Assembly: GCA_964530165.1 (NCBI GenBank)
Contig: CAZGYE010000295.1
Location: forward strand, 1 to 7,382
Length of the DNA stretch: 7,382 nucleotides
Source of the DNA: CAZGYE01 sp964530165
GTDB lineage: Bacteria; Planctomycetota; Planctomycetia; Planctomycetales; Planctomycetaceae
Direction of reading: 5' to 3'
Positions within the stretch are counted from its first letter, which is position 1. Each line of letters starts with the position of its first letter. The notes beneath the pieces are model-generated. The model did not search any database, was not told the origin of the DNA, and saw only the letters and a list, made by a program, of their open reading frames with translations. Below, in pieces: positions 1-5,847 of the stretch. Made by a program: the position numbers and the translations under genes.

Positions 1-341
1 AGTTCCGTTGCCCCGACAGCTCGTCAAATCCATACCTGGCGATGTCGGCGGTGCTGATGGCGGCCCTGGATGGCATCCAGAACAAGACCGATCCCGGTTC
101 GCCGCTGGACAAGGACATCTACGATCTCGATCCGGAAGAACTCGCCACTGCCCCCCACACACCGGTTTCGCTAGAGGACTCGCTGGCTGCGCTGCGTAAC
201 GATCACGAGTTCCTGCTCCGCGGCGACGTGTTCACCGAGGACGTCATCGACACCTGGATCTGGTACAAGACCGCCCACGAAGTCGACGCCCTGCGCCAAC
301 GGCCGCATCCCTACGAGTTCGCCATGTACTACGATATTTGA
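1..341 (+). CDS. glnA: Type I glutamine synthetase, C-terminal fragment (5' end outside window)
   Basis: Glutamine synthetase joins ammonia to glutamate using ATP and is the main entry of nitrogen into metabolism; the family forms cytoplasmic dodecamers. The open frame is already running at base 3 and ends with TGA at 339-341, leaving about 112 C-terminal residues. It begins with FRCPDSSSNPYLA, the conserved stretch of the catalytic domain. The segment KDIYDLDPEE matches the adenylylation loop of enterobacterial GlnA (NLYDLPPEE); the modifiable tyrosine would be codon 120-122. The ending HPYEFAMYYDI matches the usual C-terminus (HPVEFELYYSV in E. coli). The tyrosine suggests possible control by adenylylation, but no adenylyltransferase gene is in view. 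The next gene starts 137 bases downstream behind its own candidate promoter. No convincing terminator is seen; a 6-bp hairpin at 387-405 lacks a T tract. The identification is firm; the N-terminal part cannot be assessed. Confidence 0.95.
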   Translation, partial: FRCPDSSSNPYLAMSAVLMAALDGIQNKTDPGSPLDKDIYDLDPEELATAPHTPVSLEDSLAALRNDHEFLLRGDVFTEDVIDTWIWYKTAHEVDALRQRPHPYEFAMYYDI

Positions 342-418
342 ATGACTGTCATTAGAAATCTGCCATTCCTCGGCTGTGCATCGTGACGGCGAGTTCCTGT
401 CGCCGGCGAATCTTCGGC

Positions 419-447
419 TTGCCCGATTCTGTCGGCGGCTTTATGAT
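419..447 (+). promoter_or_regulatory. Candidate sigma70-type promoter for glycyl-tRNA synthetase
   Basis: TTGCCC at 419-424 (4 of 6 matches to TTGACA) is followed after exactly 17 bases by TATGAT at 442-447 (5 of 6 matches to TATAAT). Transcription would begin near 454, giving a leader of about 25 bases before the ATG pair at 479/482. This position supports starting the protein at 479 or 482 rather than at the upstream in-frame ATG at 383, which lies before the promoter. It is a consensus match by eye only. Confidence 0.5.
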
Positions 448-478
448 CCGCAGCATATCACGGGAAGTTCAGAGAAGA

Positions 479-1951
479 ATGATGAGCAATCAGAACAGCA
501 AAATGGAAAAGATCGTCGCGCTGTGCAAGCGGCGTGGTTTCATCTTCCAGAATTCGGAAATCTACGGCGGTCAGAACGGCTTCTGGGATTACGGCCCGCT
601 GGGCACCGAGCTGAAACGCAACGTCCGCGAGGCCTGGTACGGTGAGATGGTCGCCAATCACGATGAGCTGTCGGTGCCGGACGGTGCGCCGCGGGCGTTT
701 TCGATGGTCGGCATCGAAACCTCGATCATCATGCATCCACAGGTCTGGAAGTGCGTGGGTCATTACGATCTGTTCCACGACTACATGGTCGACTGCCGGG
801 AATGCAAAGCCCGCTTCCGCACCGACCACATCCAGACCAGCGAGTGTCCCTTGAAGCCCAGCAAGCATCCCGGCGAGCACGACAAATGCCAGCTCACCGA
901 GCCGCGCGAATTCAATCTGATGTTCAAAACCGTCATCGGTGCGCTGGCGAGCGAAGAAGAGGGAACGGCGTTTCTCCGGCCTGAGACGGCCCAAGGTATG
1001 TTTGTCAACTTCAGGAACGTGCTGGACAGCAGCCGGCTGAAGATTCCCTTCGGCATCGCGCAGATCGGCAAAAGCTTCCGCAACGAGATCACGCCCCGGA
1101 ACTTCACCTTCCGCTCCCGCGAGTTCGAGCAGATGGAGATGGAGTTCTTCTGCCATCCCAGCGAGTCGCGCACGTGGTACCAATACTGGCGAGATCGGCG
1201 TCATGCCTGGTACGCGAACCTGGGCATCACCAGCGACAATCTCCGGCTCCGCGATCACGAAAGCGACGAGCTTTCGCATTATTCGTGCGGCACCGCCGAC
1301 GTCGAATACGCCTTTCCGTTCCTCGAAAAAGGCGAATACGGCGAGCTGGAAGGCGTCGCCCACCGCGGCGATTTCGACCTGCGCTCGCACATGGAGGGCA
1401 AGCTGGTCCGCGAAGGCGATTGTCTTGTCGTCGAGAAAGACGCCGCCGGCAACCCGAAGTATCGGGGCAGCGGCAAGGACCTGACCTATTTCGACGATCA
1501 GACGCGCGAGCGGTACATTCCGCATGTGATCGAGCCGGCCGCCGGCGCCGATCGCGCGGCGCTGGCCTTCATTTGTGAAGCCTACACCGAGGACGAACAG
1601 CCGGACGAGAAGGGCAAACTGCAGCAACGCGTATTGATGCGGTTTCATCCCCGGCTGGCGCCGATCAAGGCGGCCGTCTTCCCGCTCGTCAAGAAAGAGG
1701 GCATGCCGGAAAAAGCCGCCGAGATCTATCGCGAGCTGAAAGCCGCCGGCATCGCCAGCTTCTACGATCAACAAGGCGGCATCGGCCGCCGCTACCGCCG
1801 GCAAGACGAAATCGGCACCCCCTTCTGCATCACCGTCGACGGCGACACGATGAGCGACGACACCGTCACCCTCCGCGACCGCGACTCATTGGAGCAGATA
1901 CGCATCAAGACCGACGAGGTCGTCGAGTCGGTGCAACAGCGGCTGCGCTAA
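479..1951 (+). CDS. glyQS: Glycyl-tRNA synthetase, dimeric (alpha2) class II type
   Basis: This enzyme attaches glycine to tRNA-Gly in the cytoplasm, using ATP. It is the single-chain form (often also called glyS) rather than the alpha/beta tetramer of E. coli. With ATG 479 it has 490 residues, normal for the family. Signature segments in order: MEKIVALCKRRGFIF (9-23) and EIYGGQNGFWDYGPLG (27-42) at the N-terminus; a CxxC pair at 106-109 with further Cys at 123 and 137, in the insertion region; LRPETAQGMFVNF (166-178); motif 2, FRNEITPRNFTFRSREFEQM (200-219); motif 3 with the arginine of GADRAALAF (356-364); and the anticodon-binding domain from about 385, including GIGRRYRRQDEIGTPFCI (434-451). 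ATG codons at 479 and 482 are both possible, with only a weak purine-rich site (AGAGAAG, 471-477). ATG 383 is in frame but would add 32 unconserved residues. A palindromic repeat begins 15 bases after the stop. The identification is very secure. Confidence 0.97.
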   Translation: MMSNQNSKMEKIVALCKRRGFIFQNSEIYGGQNGFWDYGPLGTELKRNVREAWYGEMVANHDELSVPDGAPRAFSMVGIETSIIMHPQVWKCVGHYDLFHDYMVDCRECKARFRTDHIQTSECPLKPSKHPGEHDKCQLTEPREFNLMFKTVIGALASEEEGTAFLRPETAQGMFVNFRNVLDSSRLKIPFGIAQIGKSFRNEITPRNFTFRSREFEQMEMEFFCHPSESRTWYQYWRDRRHAWYANLGITSDNLRLRDHESDELSHYSCGTADVEYAFPFLEKGEYGELEGVAHRGDFDLRSHMEGKLVREGDCLVVEKDAAGNPKYRGSGKDLTYFDDQTRERYIPHVIEPAAGADRAALAFICEAYTEDEQPDEKGKLQQRVLMRFHPRLAPIKAAVFPLVKKEGMPEKAAEIYRELKAAGIASFYDQQGGIGRRYRRQDEIGTPFCITVDGDTMSDDTVTLRDRDSLEQIRIKTDEVVESVQQRLR

Positions 1952-1966
1952 CCCGGATTACTCATG

Positions 1967-2047
1967 GGAACCCAAGCCGACGACTTGTCGTCGGTGGATG
2001 TGCCGTCCACCACTGGAGTCCGACAACGAGTTGTCGGCTTGGGTACC
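1967..2047. repeat. Double-palindrome intergenic repeat (REP/BIME-like)
   Basis: Arms 1967-1994 and 2020-2047 form an inverted repeat with 24 of 28 positions matching. Each arm is itself a hairpin: CCGACGACTTGTCGTCGG at 1977-1994 and CCGACAACGAGTTGTCGG at 2020-2037, both with 8 complementary pairs. Between them is a third hairpin, GGTGGA (1993-1998) with TCCACC (2006-2011). Three of the four differences between the arms fall within the small hairpins, which stay self-complementary. This resembles paired REP units of dispersed extragenic repeats. It starts 15 bases after the glycyl-tRNA synthetase stop and could stabilise that transcript's 3' end, but there is no T tract to make it a classical terminator. 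Between it and the next start (2048-2130) no confident promoter is seen. Confidence 0.75.
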
Positions 2048-2130
2048 ACGAGGACAGCCTACGAATAGTCCAGACTAATCGGTGTCGCCTGCCTGCCTGT
2101 TAACTTGAATTGGAAGCTGAATCAGAACCC

Positions 2131-2904
2131 ATGAGTAGACCACGGCTGCTGGTTACGCTGTGCACCTACAACGAGCGGGAGAATCTGGAGCGATTGATTC
2201 CCGAGATCCATCTCCAAGCGCCAAACGCCGACGTCTTGGTGATTGACGACAACTCTCCGGACGGGACCGGCGGCCTGGCCGATGAGATGAGCGCGAACGA
2301 CCCGCGCGTTCACGTTTTGCACCGTGAAGGAAAACTGGGCCTCGGTACCGCCACTCTTGCCGGTTTTCGATACGGCATCGAACACGGATACGAGTTTCTG
2401 ATCAACATGGACGCCGATTTCAGCCATCACCCCCGTCACATTCCCGCCTTGCTGGACTGCATGGCGCGCGTGGACGTCGGCATCGGCTCGCGCTATGTGC
2501 CTGGCGGCGGCGTGGAGGGCTGGGGGTTGAAGCGGCATCTGATGAGCTGGGGCATCAACGGCTACGCGCGGCTCATGCTCGGTTTGAAGACCCGCGACAA
2601 CAGCGGCAGCTTCCGCTGTTACCGGGTGTCGCGGCTGCGAAAGATCGACCTCGACCGCGTCCGCGCTCGTGGATACGCGTTTCAAGAAGAGATTCTCTAC
2701 CGCTGCCGGCGGATCGGCTGCAGCTTCGAAGAGACGCCCATCGTCTTCGAAGACCGCCGTTACGGCAGCTCGAAGATCAACTGGCGCGAATCCGTCGCGG
2801 CGCTGTGGGTCATCTTTCGTCTGGGCGTCGAGAACCTGTTGCGAGTCCCGCTCGCCCGTTGTTTCAGCTCCGTCGCAACATTGCGCCCGCTGACCGCTCA
2901 CTAA
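2131..2904 (+). CDS. DPM1-like family 2 glycosyltransferase (polyprenol-phosphate mannosyltransferase)
   Basis: The family moves a sugar, typically mannose from GDP-mannose, onto a polyprenyl phosphate at the cytoplasmic face of the membrane; the lipid-linked sugar then serves glycosylation or envelope polymers. From ATG 2131 the protein has 257 residues, close to human DPM1 (260). The GT-A fold is clear: TLCTYNERENL (9-19), VIDDNSPDGTG (37-47) for nucleotide binding, and the metal-binding MDADFSHHP (93-101), nearly identical to the eukaryotic MDADLSHHP. GYAFQEEILYR (181-191) and FEDRRYGSSKI (206-216) are also diagnostic. There is no C-terminal GtrA or multi-pass membrane region, so it is the short soluble type. 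The actual donor and acceptor cannot be read from sequence; glucose transfer remains possible. ATG 2131 is preferred over an in-frame TTG at 2110, since the conserved part begins right after it; no clear Shine-Dalgarno is present. The stop interlocks with that of the convergent panB. Confidence 0.9.
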   Translation: MSRPRLLVTLCTYNERENLERLIPEIHLQAPNADVLVIDDNSPDGTGGLADEMSANDPRVHVLHREGKLGLGTATLAGFRYGIEHGYEFLINMDADFSHHPRHIPALLDCMARVDVGIGSRYVPGGGVEGWGLKRHLMSWGINGYARLMLGLKTRDNSGSFRCYRVSRLRKIDLDRVRARGYAFQEEILYRCRRIGCSFEETPIVFEDRRYGSSKINWRESVAALWVIFRLGVENLLRVPLARCFSSVATLRPLTAH

Positions 2905-3725
2905 TGACTGTGCGCCTCGTCGGGGAATCGTCCGTCCTGCACCTCGGCAATGTACGCCTCGGTTGCCGAGATTGCAGCCGTGCGCAGGTCACAGAACCGC
3001 TTGAGGAACCGGGGATGAAACCCCTCGTTCAGCCCGAGCATGTCCTGGCTGACCAGCACCTGGCCGTCGCAATGGGGACCGGCGCCGATGCCGATCGTGG
3101 GAATGTCCAGCTCGGCGGTGACAACCTTGGCAATCTCGCGCGGGATCAGCTCCAGCACGATGGCGAACGCGCCGGCCGACTGCGCGGCCCGGGCATCGGC
3201 CAGCAACTGCCTCTCGTCCCGCTGCACCTTCCCCATGCCGCCCAGCGCGTGGACCGACTGCGGTTTCATCCCAACGTGTGCCATTACGGGGATGTCGGCC
3301 GCGACGAGCGCCGCGATGGTTCGGGCCTGGCCGGCGCCTCCCTCGAGTTTGACGGCCGCGGCGCCGGTCTCCTTCAGGATCCGTCCGGCATTCGACACGG
3401 CCTGCTCGGCACCGACCTGGAACGTCATGAAGGGCATGTCCACCACGACCAGCGCACGCTGCACCCCGCGGACGACCATCTCTGCATGGTAGATGATCTC
3501 GTCCAGCGTGACCGGCAGCGTCGTCGATTTTCCCTGAACCACCATGGCCAACGAATCGCCGACCAGAATGCTGTCAACTCCCGCGCAATCGAAAATCCCG
3601 GCCCAGAGATGATCGTAGGCCGTCAACATCGCCAGCTTTTGGCCCTTCGCCTTCGCAGCGATGAAGCGCGGAACCGTCATGACCGGCTTGTCGTCCGTTG
3701 TTCTTGAACTCGATTTGCCATTCAT
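2901..3725 (-). CDS. panB: 3-methyl-2-oxobutanoate hydroxymethyltransferase (ketopantoate hydroxymethyltransferase)
   Basis: PanB adds a hydroxymethyl group from 5,10-methylene-tetrahydrofolate to 2-oxoisovalerate, giving ketopantoate, the first committed step of pantothenate and coenzyme A synthesis in the cytoplasm. From ATG 3725 it has 274 residues (E. coli 264). Key segments: LTAYD (34-38); VGDSLAMVVQGKSTTLPVT (55-73); D96 in VVDMPFMTF; E128 in VKLEGG; VMAHVGMKPQSV (147-158); E192 in LELIP; and IGIGAGPHCDGQVLV (211-225). D57, D96 and E128 correspond to the metal ligands D45, D84 and E114 of E. coli, and E192 to catalytic E181. GGAG at 3736-3739, 10 bases before the ATG, supports this start. 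ATG 3680 is an alternative, giving 259 residues; ATG 3806 would overlap the upstream gene. It lies 44 bases downstream of the creatininase-family gene, so the two are probably cotranscribed. panC, panD and panE are not in view. Confidence 0.96.
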   Translation of the reverse strand: MNGKSSSRTTDDKPVMTVPRFIAAKAKGQKLAMLTAYDHLWAGIFDCAGVDSILVGDSLAMVVQGKSTTLPVTLDEIIYHAEMVVRGVQRALVVVDMPFMTFQVGAEQAVSNAGRILKETGAAAVKLEGGAGQARTIAALVAADIPVMAHVGMKPQSVHALGGMGKVQRDERQLLADARAAQSAGAFAIVLELIPREIAKVVTAELDIPTIGIGAGPHCDGQVLVSQDMLGLNEGFHPRFLKRFCDLRTAAISATEAYIAEVQDGRFPDEAHSH

Positions 3726-3769
3726 CGGGCTCACGCTCCGTTTGTCTTGGGAAGTCGCGACGCTCTCAG

Positions 3770-4591
3770 TCAAGGTATCCGAACGACGACTCCATTGGCA
3801 AGACATTCATACGGGAACCGCTCGTCGACGGGTGCGGCGGCCAGTTCCACGAGGAATGCCGAGAGCCGTTCGACCAGCGCCGCCATGAGTCGGCGTCCCT
3901 TCTCGGCCGTCGCCGGGTGGGGATTGCCGACTCCGCTACTCTTCGTCAGCAAGTGCCACGGCCGAGTGATCGACACCCAGCCTTGGTTGACCGCTTCGAA
4001 TCGCGTCTGGTTGATCGCGCCATCGTCGGCGGTCATCCGACCGGTTTGGGGATCGGTGGCCACCAAATCAGGAAAGTAGGCCAATGCAAAGGCGGTCTCC
4101 ATCTCGCCGGCATGGTCGCCCGGCTCTTCGAAGATCTCGGCCTGTACATCGGCCGAGGCTTTTCCGTACCAATTGCAAAGAAAAATGTGTACCGGCGTTT
4201 TGAGGTGCAGCTCGCGAAGCACCGGCTTGAAATCGTTCCCGCCGTGGCTGTTCAGAATCACCAGCTTCCTAATGCCGTGCTCGGCCAGCGAATCGACAAT
4301 GTCGTGAATGACCTGCCCCAACGTCGAGGGGTTCAGGTTCATGGAGAGCGGGAATTTCATCTGGTTTGTCTGGGTGCCGTAGGGAACCGCCGGCAGCATG
4401 ACGACCCGCGCCCCCTGCTTGAACGCAGCTTCACAAATTCCGCTGCCGATGATCTCCGATTCAAAAATGTCGGTGCCGTAAGGCAGATGCAGGTTGTGCG
4501 GCTCGGTGGCCCCCATCGGCAAGACGGCAACCTCGTACGGGTTGTCTTTGACGGTGCCGTAGTTGACCTCGGCAAGAATCCACTCACGCAC
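3770..4591 (-). CDS. Creatininase-family (creatinine amidohydrolase-like) metal-dependent hydrolase
   Basis: Members of this family are cytoplasmic zinc or manganese hydrolases that open cyclic amides or remove formyl groups; known members include creatininase, riboflavin-pathway amidohydrolases and MftE. The protein has 273 residues, a usual length. PMGATEPHNLHLPYGTD (25-41) places E30, H32 and D41 at exactly the spacing of creatininase E34, H36 and D45; H116 in LNSHGGND matches H120. Creatininase E122 is a glycine here (118), and the family's alternative glutamate is present as E163 in DHAGEMET (159-166), which fits the broader family rather than true creatininase. SGVGNPHPATAEKG (219-232) is the typical C-terminal signature. 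Translation starts at GTG 4591, fixed by AAGGAG nine bases upstream. It is followed after 44 bases by panB, suggesting an operon, but its substrate is unknown. The immediate upstream DNA is heptad repeats and an inverted-repeat element. Confidence 0.88.
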   Translation of the reverse strand: MREWILAEVNYGTVKDNPYEVAVLPMGATEPHNLHLPYGTDIFESEIIGSGICEAAFKQGARVVMLPAVPYGTQTNQMKFPLSMNLNPSTLGQVIHDIVDSLAEHGIRKLVILNSHGGNDFKPVLRELHLKTPVHIFLCNWYGKASADVQAEIFEEPGDHAGEMETAFALAYFPDLVATDPQTGRMTADDGAINQTRFEAVNQGWVSITRPWHLLTKSSGVGNPHPATAEKGRRLMAALVERLSAFLVELAAAPVDERFPYECLANGVVVRIP

Positions 4592-4600
4592 CGGACCGGG

Positions 4601-4606
4601 CTCCTT
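4601..4606 (-). promoter_or_regulatory. Strong Shine-Dalgarno site fixing a GTG start
   Basis: Read on the minus strand this is AAGGAG, nine bases before the GTG at 4591 of the creatininase-family gene. No ATG gives an equally good N-terminus, so this site decides the start. It touches the edge of a heptad repeat array that begins at 4606. Confidence 0.75.
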
Positions 4607-4633
4607 GAGAGTTGAGAGTCTAGAGTTGAAAGT
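4606..4633 (+). repeat. Degenerate heptad tandem array (TGAGAGT type), left of the inverted-repeat element
   Basis: Four consecutive 7-base units read TGAGAGT, TGAGAGT, CTAGAGT and TGAAAGT. The array sits between the ribosome binding site of the creatininase-family gene and the inverted-repeat element at 4633-4767, so it would form part of that gene's leader. A related array lies in opposite orientation at 4796-4823. Confidence 0.7.
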
Positions 4634-4767
4634 CTAGTGGTCTGTCAAAGTCGAAATAACACGCAGAGCCGAGTGTGGGGTAGGCTTTCCAGCCTGCCGT
4701 GGCCAATCGGCAGGCTGGAAAGCCTACCCCACGACACCTGTCAAATTGGCTTTGACAGACCACTAGA
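4633..4767. mobile_element. MITE-like nested inverted-repeat element, 135 bp, no transposase
   Basis: The ends form a perfect 18-base inverted repeat: TCTAGTGGTCTGTCAAAG at 4633-4650 and its complement at 4750-4767. Inside is a perfect 25-bp hairpin (4675-4732). There is no coding capacity. The CTAG at each end could include a TA target duplication of the kind made by IS630/Tc1-type transposases, which would make this a non-autonomous derivative; that family assignment is inference. A sub-terminal CTGTCAAA at 4738-4745 also pairs with TTTGACAG at 4751-4758 within the right end. The element separates two minus-strand genes, and its left end faces the start of the creatininase-family gene. Confidence 0.7.
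4675..4732. repeat. Perfect 25-bp stem hairpin inside the element
   Basis: Arms 4675-4699 and 4708-4732 are exact reverse complements over 25 bases, around an 8-base loop (TGGCCAAT) that itself contains the palindrome TGGCCA. The arm begins GTGGGGTAGGCTTTCC. From memory, this motif recurs between genes in Pirellulales genomes, so it may be an independent repeat unit sitting inside the larger element; that was not checked. On either strand it would make a very stable RNA hairpin, but no T tract follows it. Confidence 0.85.
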
Positions 4768-4795
4768 GCAGGAAGTCCAAAGTGCAAGTCTCGTG

Positions 4796-4823
4796 ATTCT
4801 TGACTCTCCACTTTCGACTCTCA
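4796..4823 (-). repeat. Degenerate heptad tandem array, right of the inverted-repeat element
   Basis: On the minus strand four 7-base units read TGAGAGT, CGAAAGT, GGAGAGT and CAAGAAT. The outer eight bases TTGAGAGT pair with the mirror copy at 4605-4612, so the arrays bracket the element in inverted orientation. It ends five bases from the stop codon of the nucleosidase gene. Confidence 0.6.
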
Positions 4824-4828
4824 ACCAA

Positions 4829-5596
4829 TTAATGTTTGGCTTCGTAGAGTTGCGTGACGACGCCGTCCAAGAACGACGCAAGCTGCTCGGCGGCGTGCTG
4901 GGCGGATTCCCGCAGTTGCCACATTTCTTTCACGCTTCCCGGCCGCTTCCAGACGGCCCCCAAAGCGGCCCCCAATCGCATCGTTCCGGTTGGACCGACG
5001 ACCGACAACACCTCGGGCGGCAGGTCGGCCGACAGATCGTCGCTGACGACCCGTACGGCAAGGAACCGCGTTTTCGTGTCTCGGCAAACTTGCGCGACGG
5101 CCAAGCTTTCCATGTCGACGGCAATGGCTTCGTGCTGCTCGGCCAGCTCTCGCTTCTGTTGGACGCTGCGGATCATCGCGTCGGCGGTGACAATGCGTCC
5201 CACGTGCAAACCTGGTTGCCCCTCGCCGGGCAGCTTCAGGTCGACGGTGAGCTCGTGGCCGTGTACATCGACGACGGAGTCGGCCATCACGACCTCGCCG
5301 ATTTTCATCTCCGGCCGCAACGCGCCGCAGAAACCGGACGCCAGGACCCACGGCGGCGTATGCGCGTCGATGAGCGCCTGCGTCGCACGCCGCGTCTTGG
5401 CGTATCCCAGACCGGCCTGAACGACGACAATTCGGATCTCGTTGTAACGGCCGCCGCGAAACTTGAAGTCGCCGCCGGTGTACTTCCGCACGCGGTCACA
5501 CCGGTCCAGAAACGGCGTCAGCTCCATCGGCAAGGCGGAAACGATTCCGATGTCGGCATGTGCTGCGTCGGTCTGTGGATCATCGGCGTCTGTCAT
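4829..5596 (-). CDS. Nucleoside phosphorylase-superfamily protein, MTA/SAH nucleosidase-like
   Basis: MTA/SAH nucleosidases split adenine from methylthioadenosine and S-adenosylhomocysteine, the by-products of SAM use, in the cytoplasm. The protein has 255 residues. IGIVSALPMEL (16-26) aligns with the N-terminus of E. coli MtnN, E25 matching catalytic E12. AGLGYAKTRRATQ (61-73) and SGFCGAL (87-93) form the phosphorylase core. DMES (161-164) followed by VVSDD (183-187) carry the likely nucleoside-binding E163 and catalytic D186. After that the chain is longer than MtnN, with PPEVLSVVGPTG and WKRPGSVKEM; this tail recalls the hopanoid-associated phosphorylase (HpnG) or futalosine-hydrolase branches, so the precise substrate is open. 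The start ATG 5596 is the only possible one: an in-frame TGA lies 12 bases upstream. No Shine-Dalgarno is seen, and heptad repeats run right up to the ATG. Confidence 0.82.
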   Translation of the reverse strand: MTDADDPQTDAAHADIGIVSALPMELTPFLDRCDRVRKYTGGDFKFRGGRYNEIRIVVVQAGLGYAKTRRATQALIDAHTPPWVLASGFCGALRPEMKIGEVVMADSVVDVHGHELTVDLKLPGEGQPGLHVGRIVTADAMIRSVQQKRELAEQHEAIAVDMESLAVAQVCRDTKTRFLAVRVVSDDLSADLPPEVLSVVGPTGTMRLGAALGAVWKRPGSVKEMWQLRESAQHAAEQLASFLDGVVTQLYEAKH

Positions 5597-5637
5597 GGTC
5601 AGCAGTCAGCTTTCAGCAGTCAGCCTTCAGGTTTCAG
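5597..5637 (-). repeat. Heptad tandem array (CTGANNN) abutting a start codon
   Basis: On the minus strand nearly six 7-base units, each beginning CTGA, run directly into the ATG at 5596; examples are CTGAAAG and CTGACTG, and the last unit is cut to CTGACC. The first four positions are invariant and the last three vary. It occupies the place where a ribosome binding site would be expected for the nucleosidase gene. The bases between it and the 161-base element (5638-5685) hold no gene or clear promoter. Confidence 0.8.
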
Positions 5638-5685
5638 TAAAAACAAACCTGATCGCCGAGAGCTGACAGTTGTCTTTCTTTTTTC

Positions 5686-5846
5686 GTAACTGTTTAGCCG
5701 AATGCAGTGATGAGGAAATTAGGAATCTAGGAAGACAGGAGAAAGACGATTTCCGACATTCCTGCTTTCCTGGTTTCCTAATAATCCTCCGCTTACTACG
5801 AAATGCACTGCCGTGAGGAAGTTGCTCCAGACGGCTAAAGTGTTAC
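5686..5846. mobile_element. 161-bp MITE-like element, copy 1 (possible IS66-type derivative)
   Basis: The ends GTAACTGTTTAGCC (5686-5699) and GGCTAAAGTGTTAC (5833-5846) are inverted repeats matching at 12 of 14 positions. An exact 8-base direct repeat CTTTTTTC flanks it (5678-5685 and 5847-5854), a candidate target duplication although in low-complexity DNA. Ends beginning GTAA together with 8-base duplications are features of the IS66 family, so an IS66-mobilised non-coding element is the best guess. The interior holds octad units of the form AGGAANNN (5713-5744) and an inverted set (5756-5788), giving a long imperfect hairpin. A second copy lies at 7147-7307 in the same orientation. It contains no gene and fills most of the gap between the nucleosidase gene and serC. 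Confidence 0.8.
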
Positions 5847-5847
5847 C

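Noticed and set aside
387..405. Possible terminator after glnA (CGGCGA/TCGCCG hairpin)
   Set aside because: The stem is only 6 bp and no T tract follows; not strong enough to annotate.
383..478. Upstream in-frame ATG extending glycyl-tRNA synthetase by 32 residues
   Set aside because: The extra residues are not conserved and the start lies upstream of the best promoter candidate (419-447).
458..1804. 448-codon open frame on the minus strand opposite glycyl-tRNA synthetase
   Set aside because: It is a codon-bias shadow in GC-rich DNA: no recognisable domain, and the plus-strand frame is conserved along its whole length.
2122..2901. 259-codon minus-strand frame opposite the glycosyltransferase
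   Set aside because: It mirrors the real gene's frame with no family motif, while the plus strand carries all DPM1 signatures.
2805..4615. Plus-strand frames of about 300 codons each (2805-3707 and 3698-4615) opposite panB and the creatininase gene
   Set aside because: Composition is atypical (rich in Arg, His and Gln) and no motif is seen; both minus-strand genes are unambiguous and complete.
4605..4824. Considered as a CRISPR-like or retron-like structured locus
   Set aside because: There are no regularly spaced identical repeats with unique spacers and no cas or reverse transcriptase gene; nested inverted repeats of MITE type explain it.
4637..5689. 350-codon plus-strand frame through the inverted-repeat element and opposite the nucleosidase
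   Set aside because: It runs through a perfect hairpin and a heptad array and has no domain; it is a shadow frame extended by chance into repeats.
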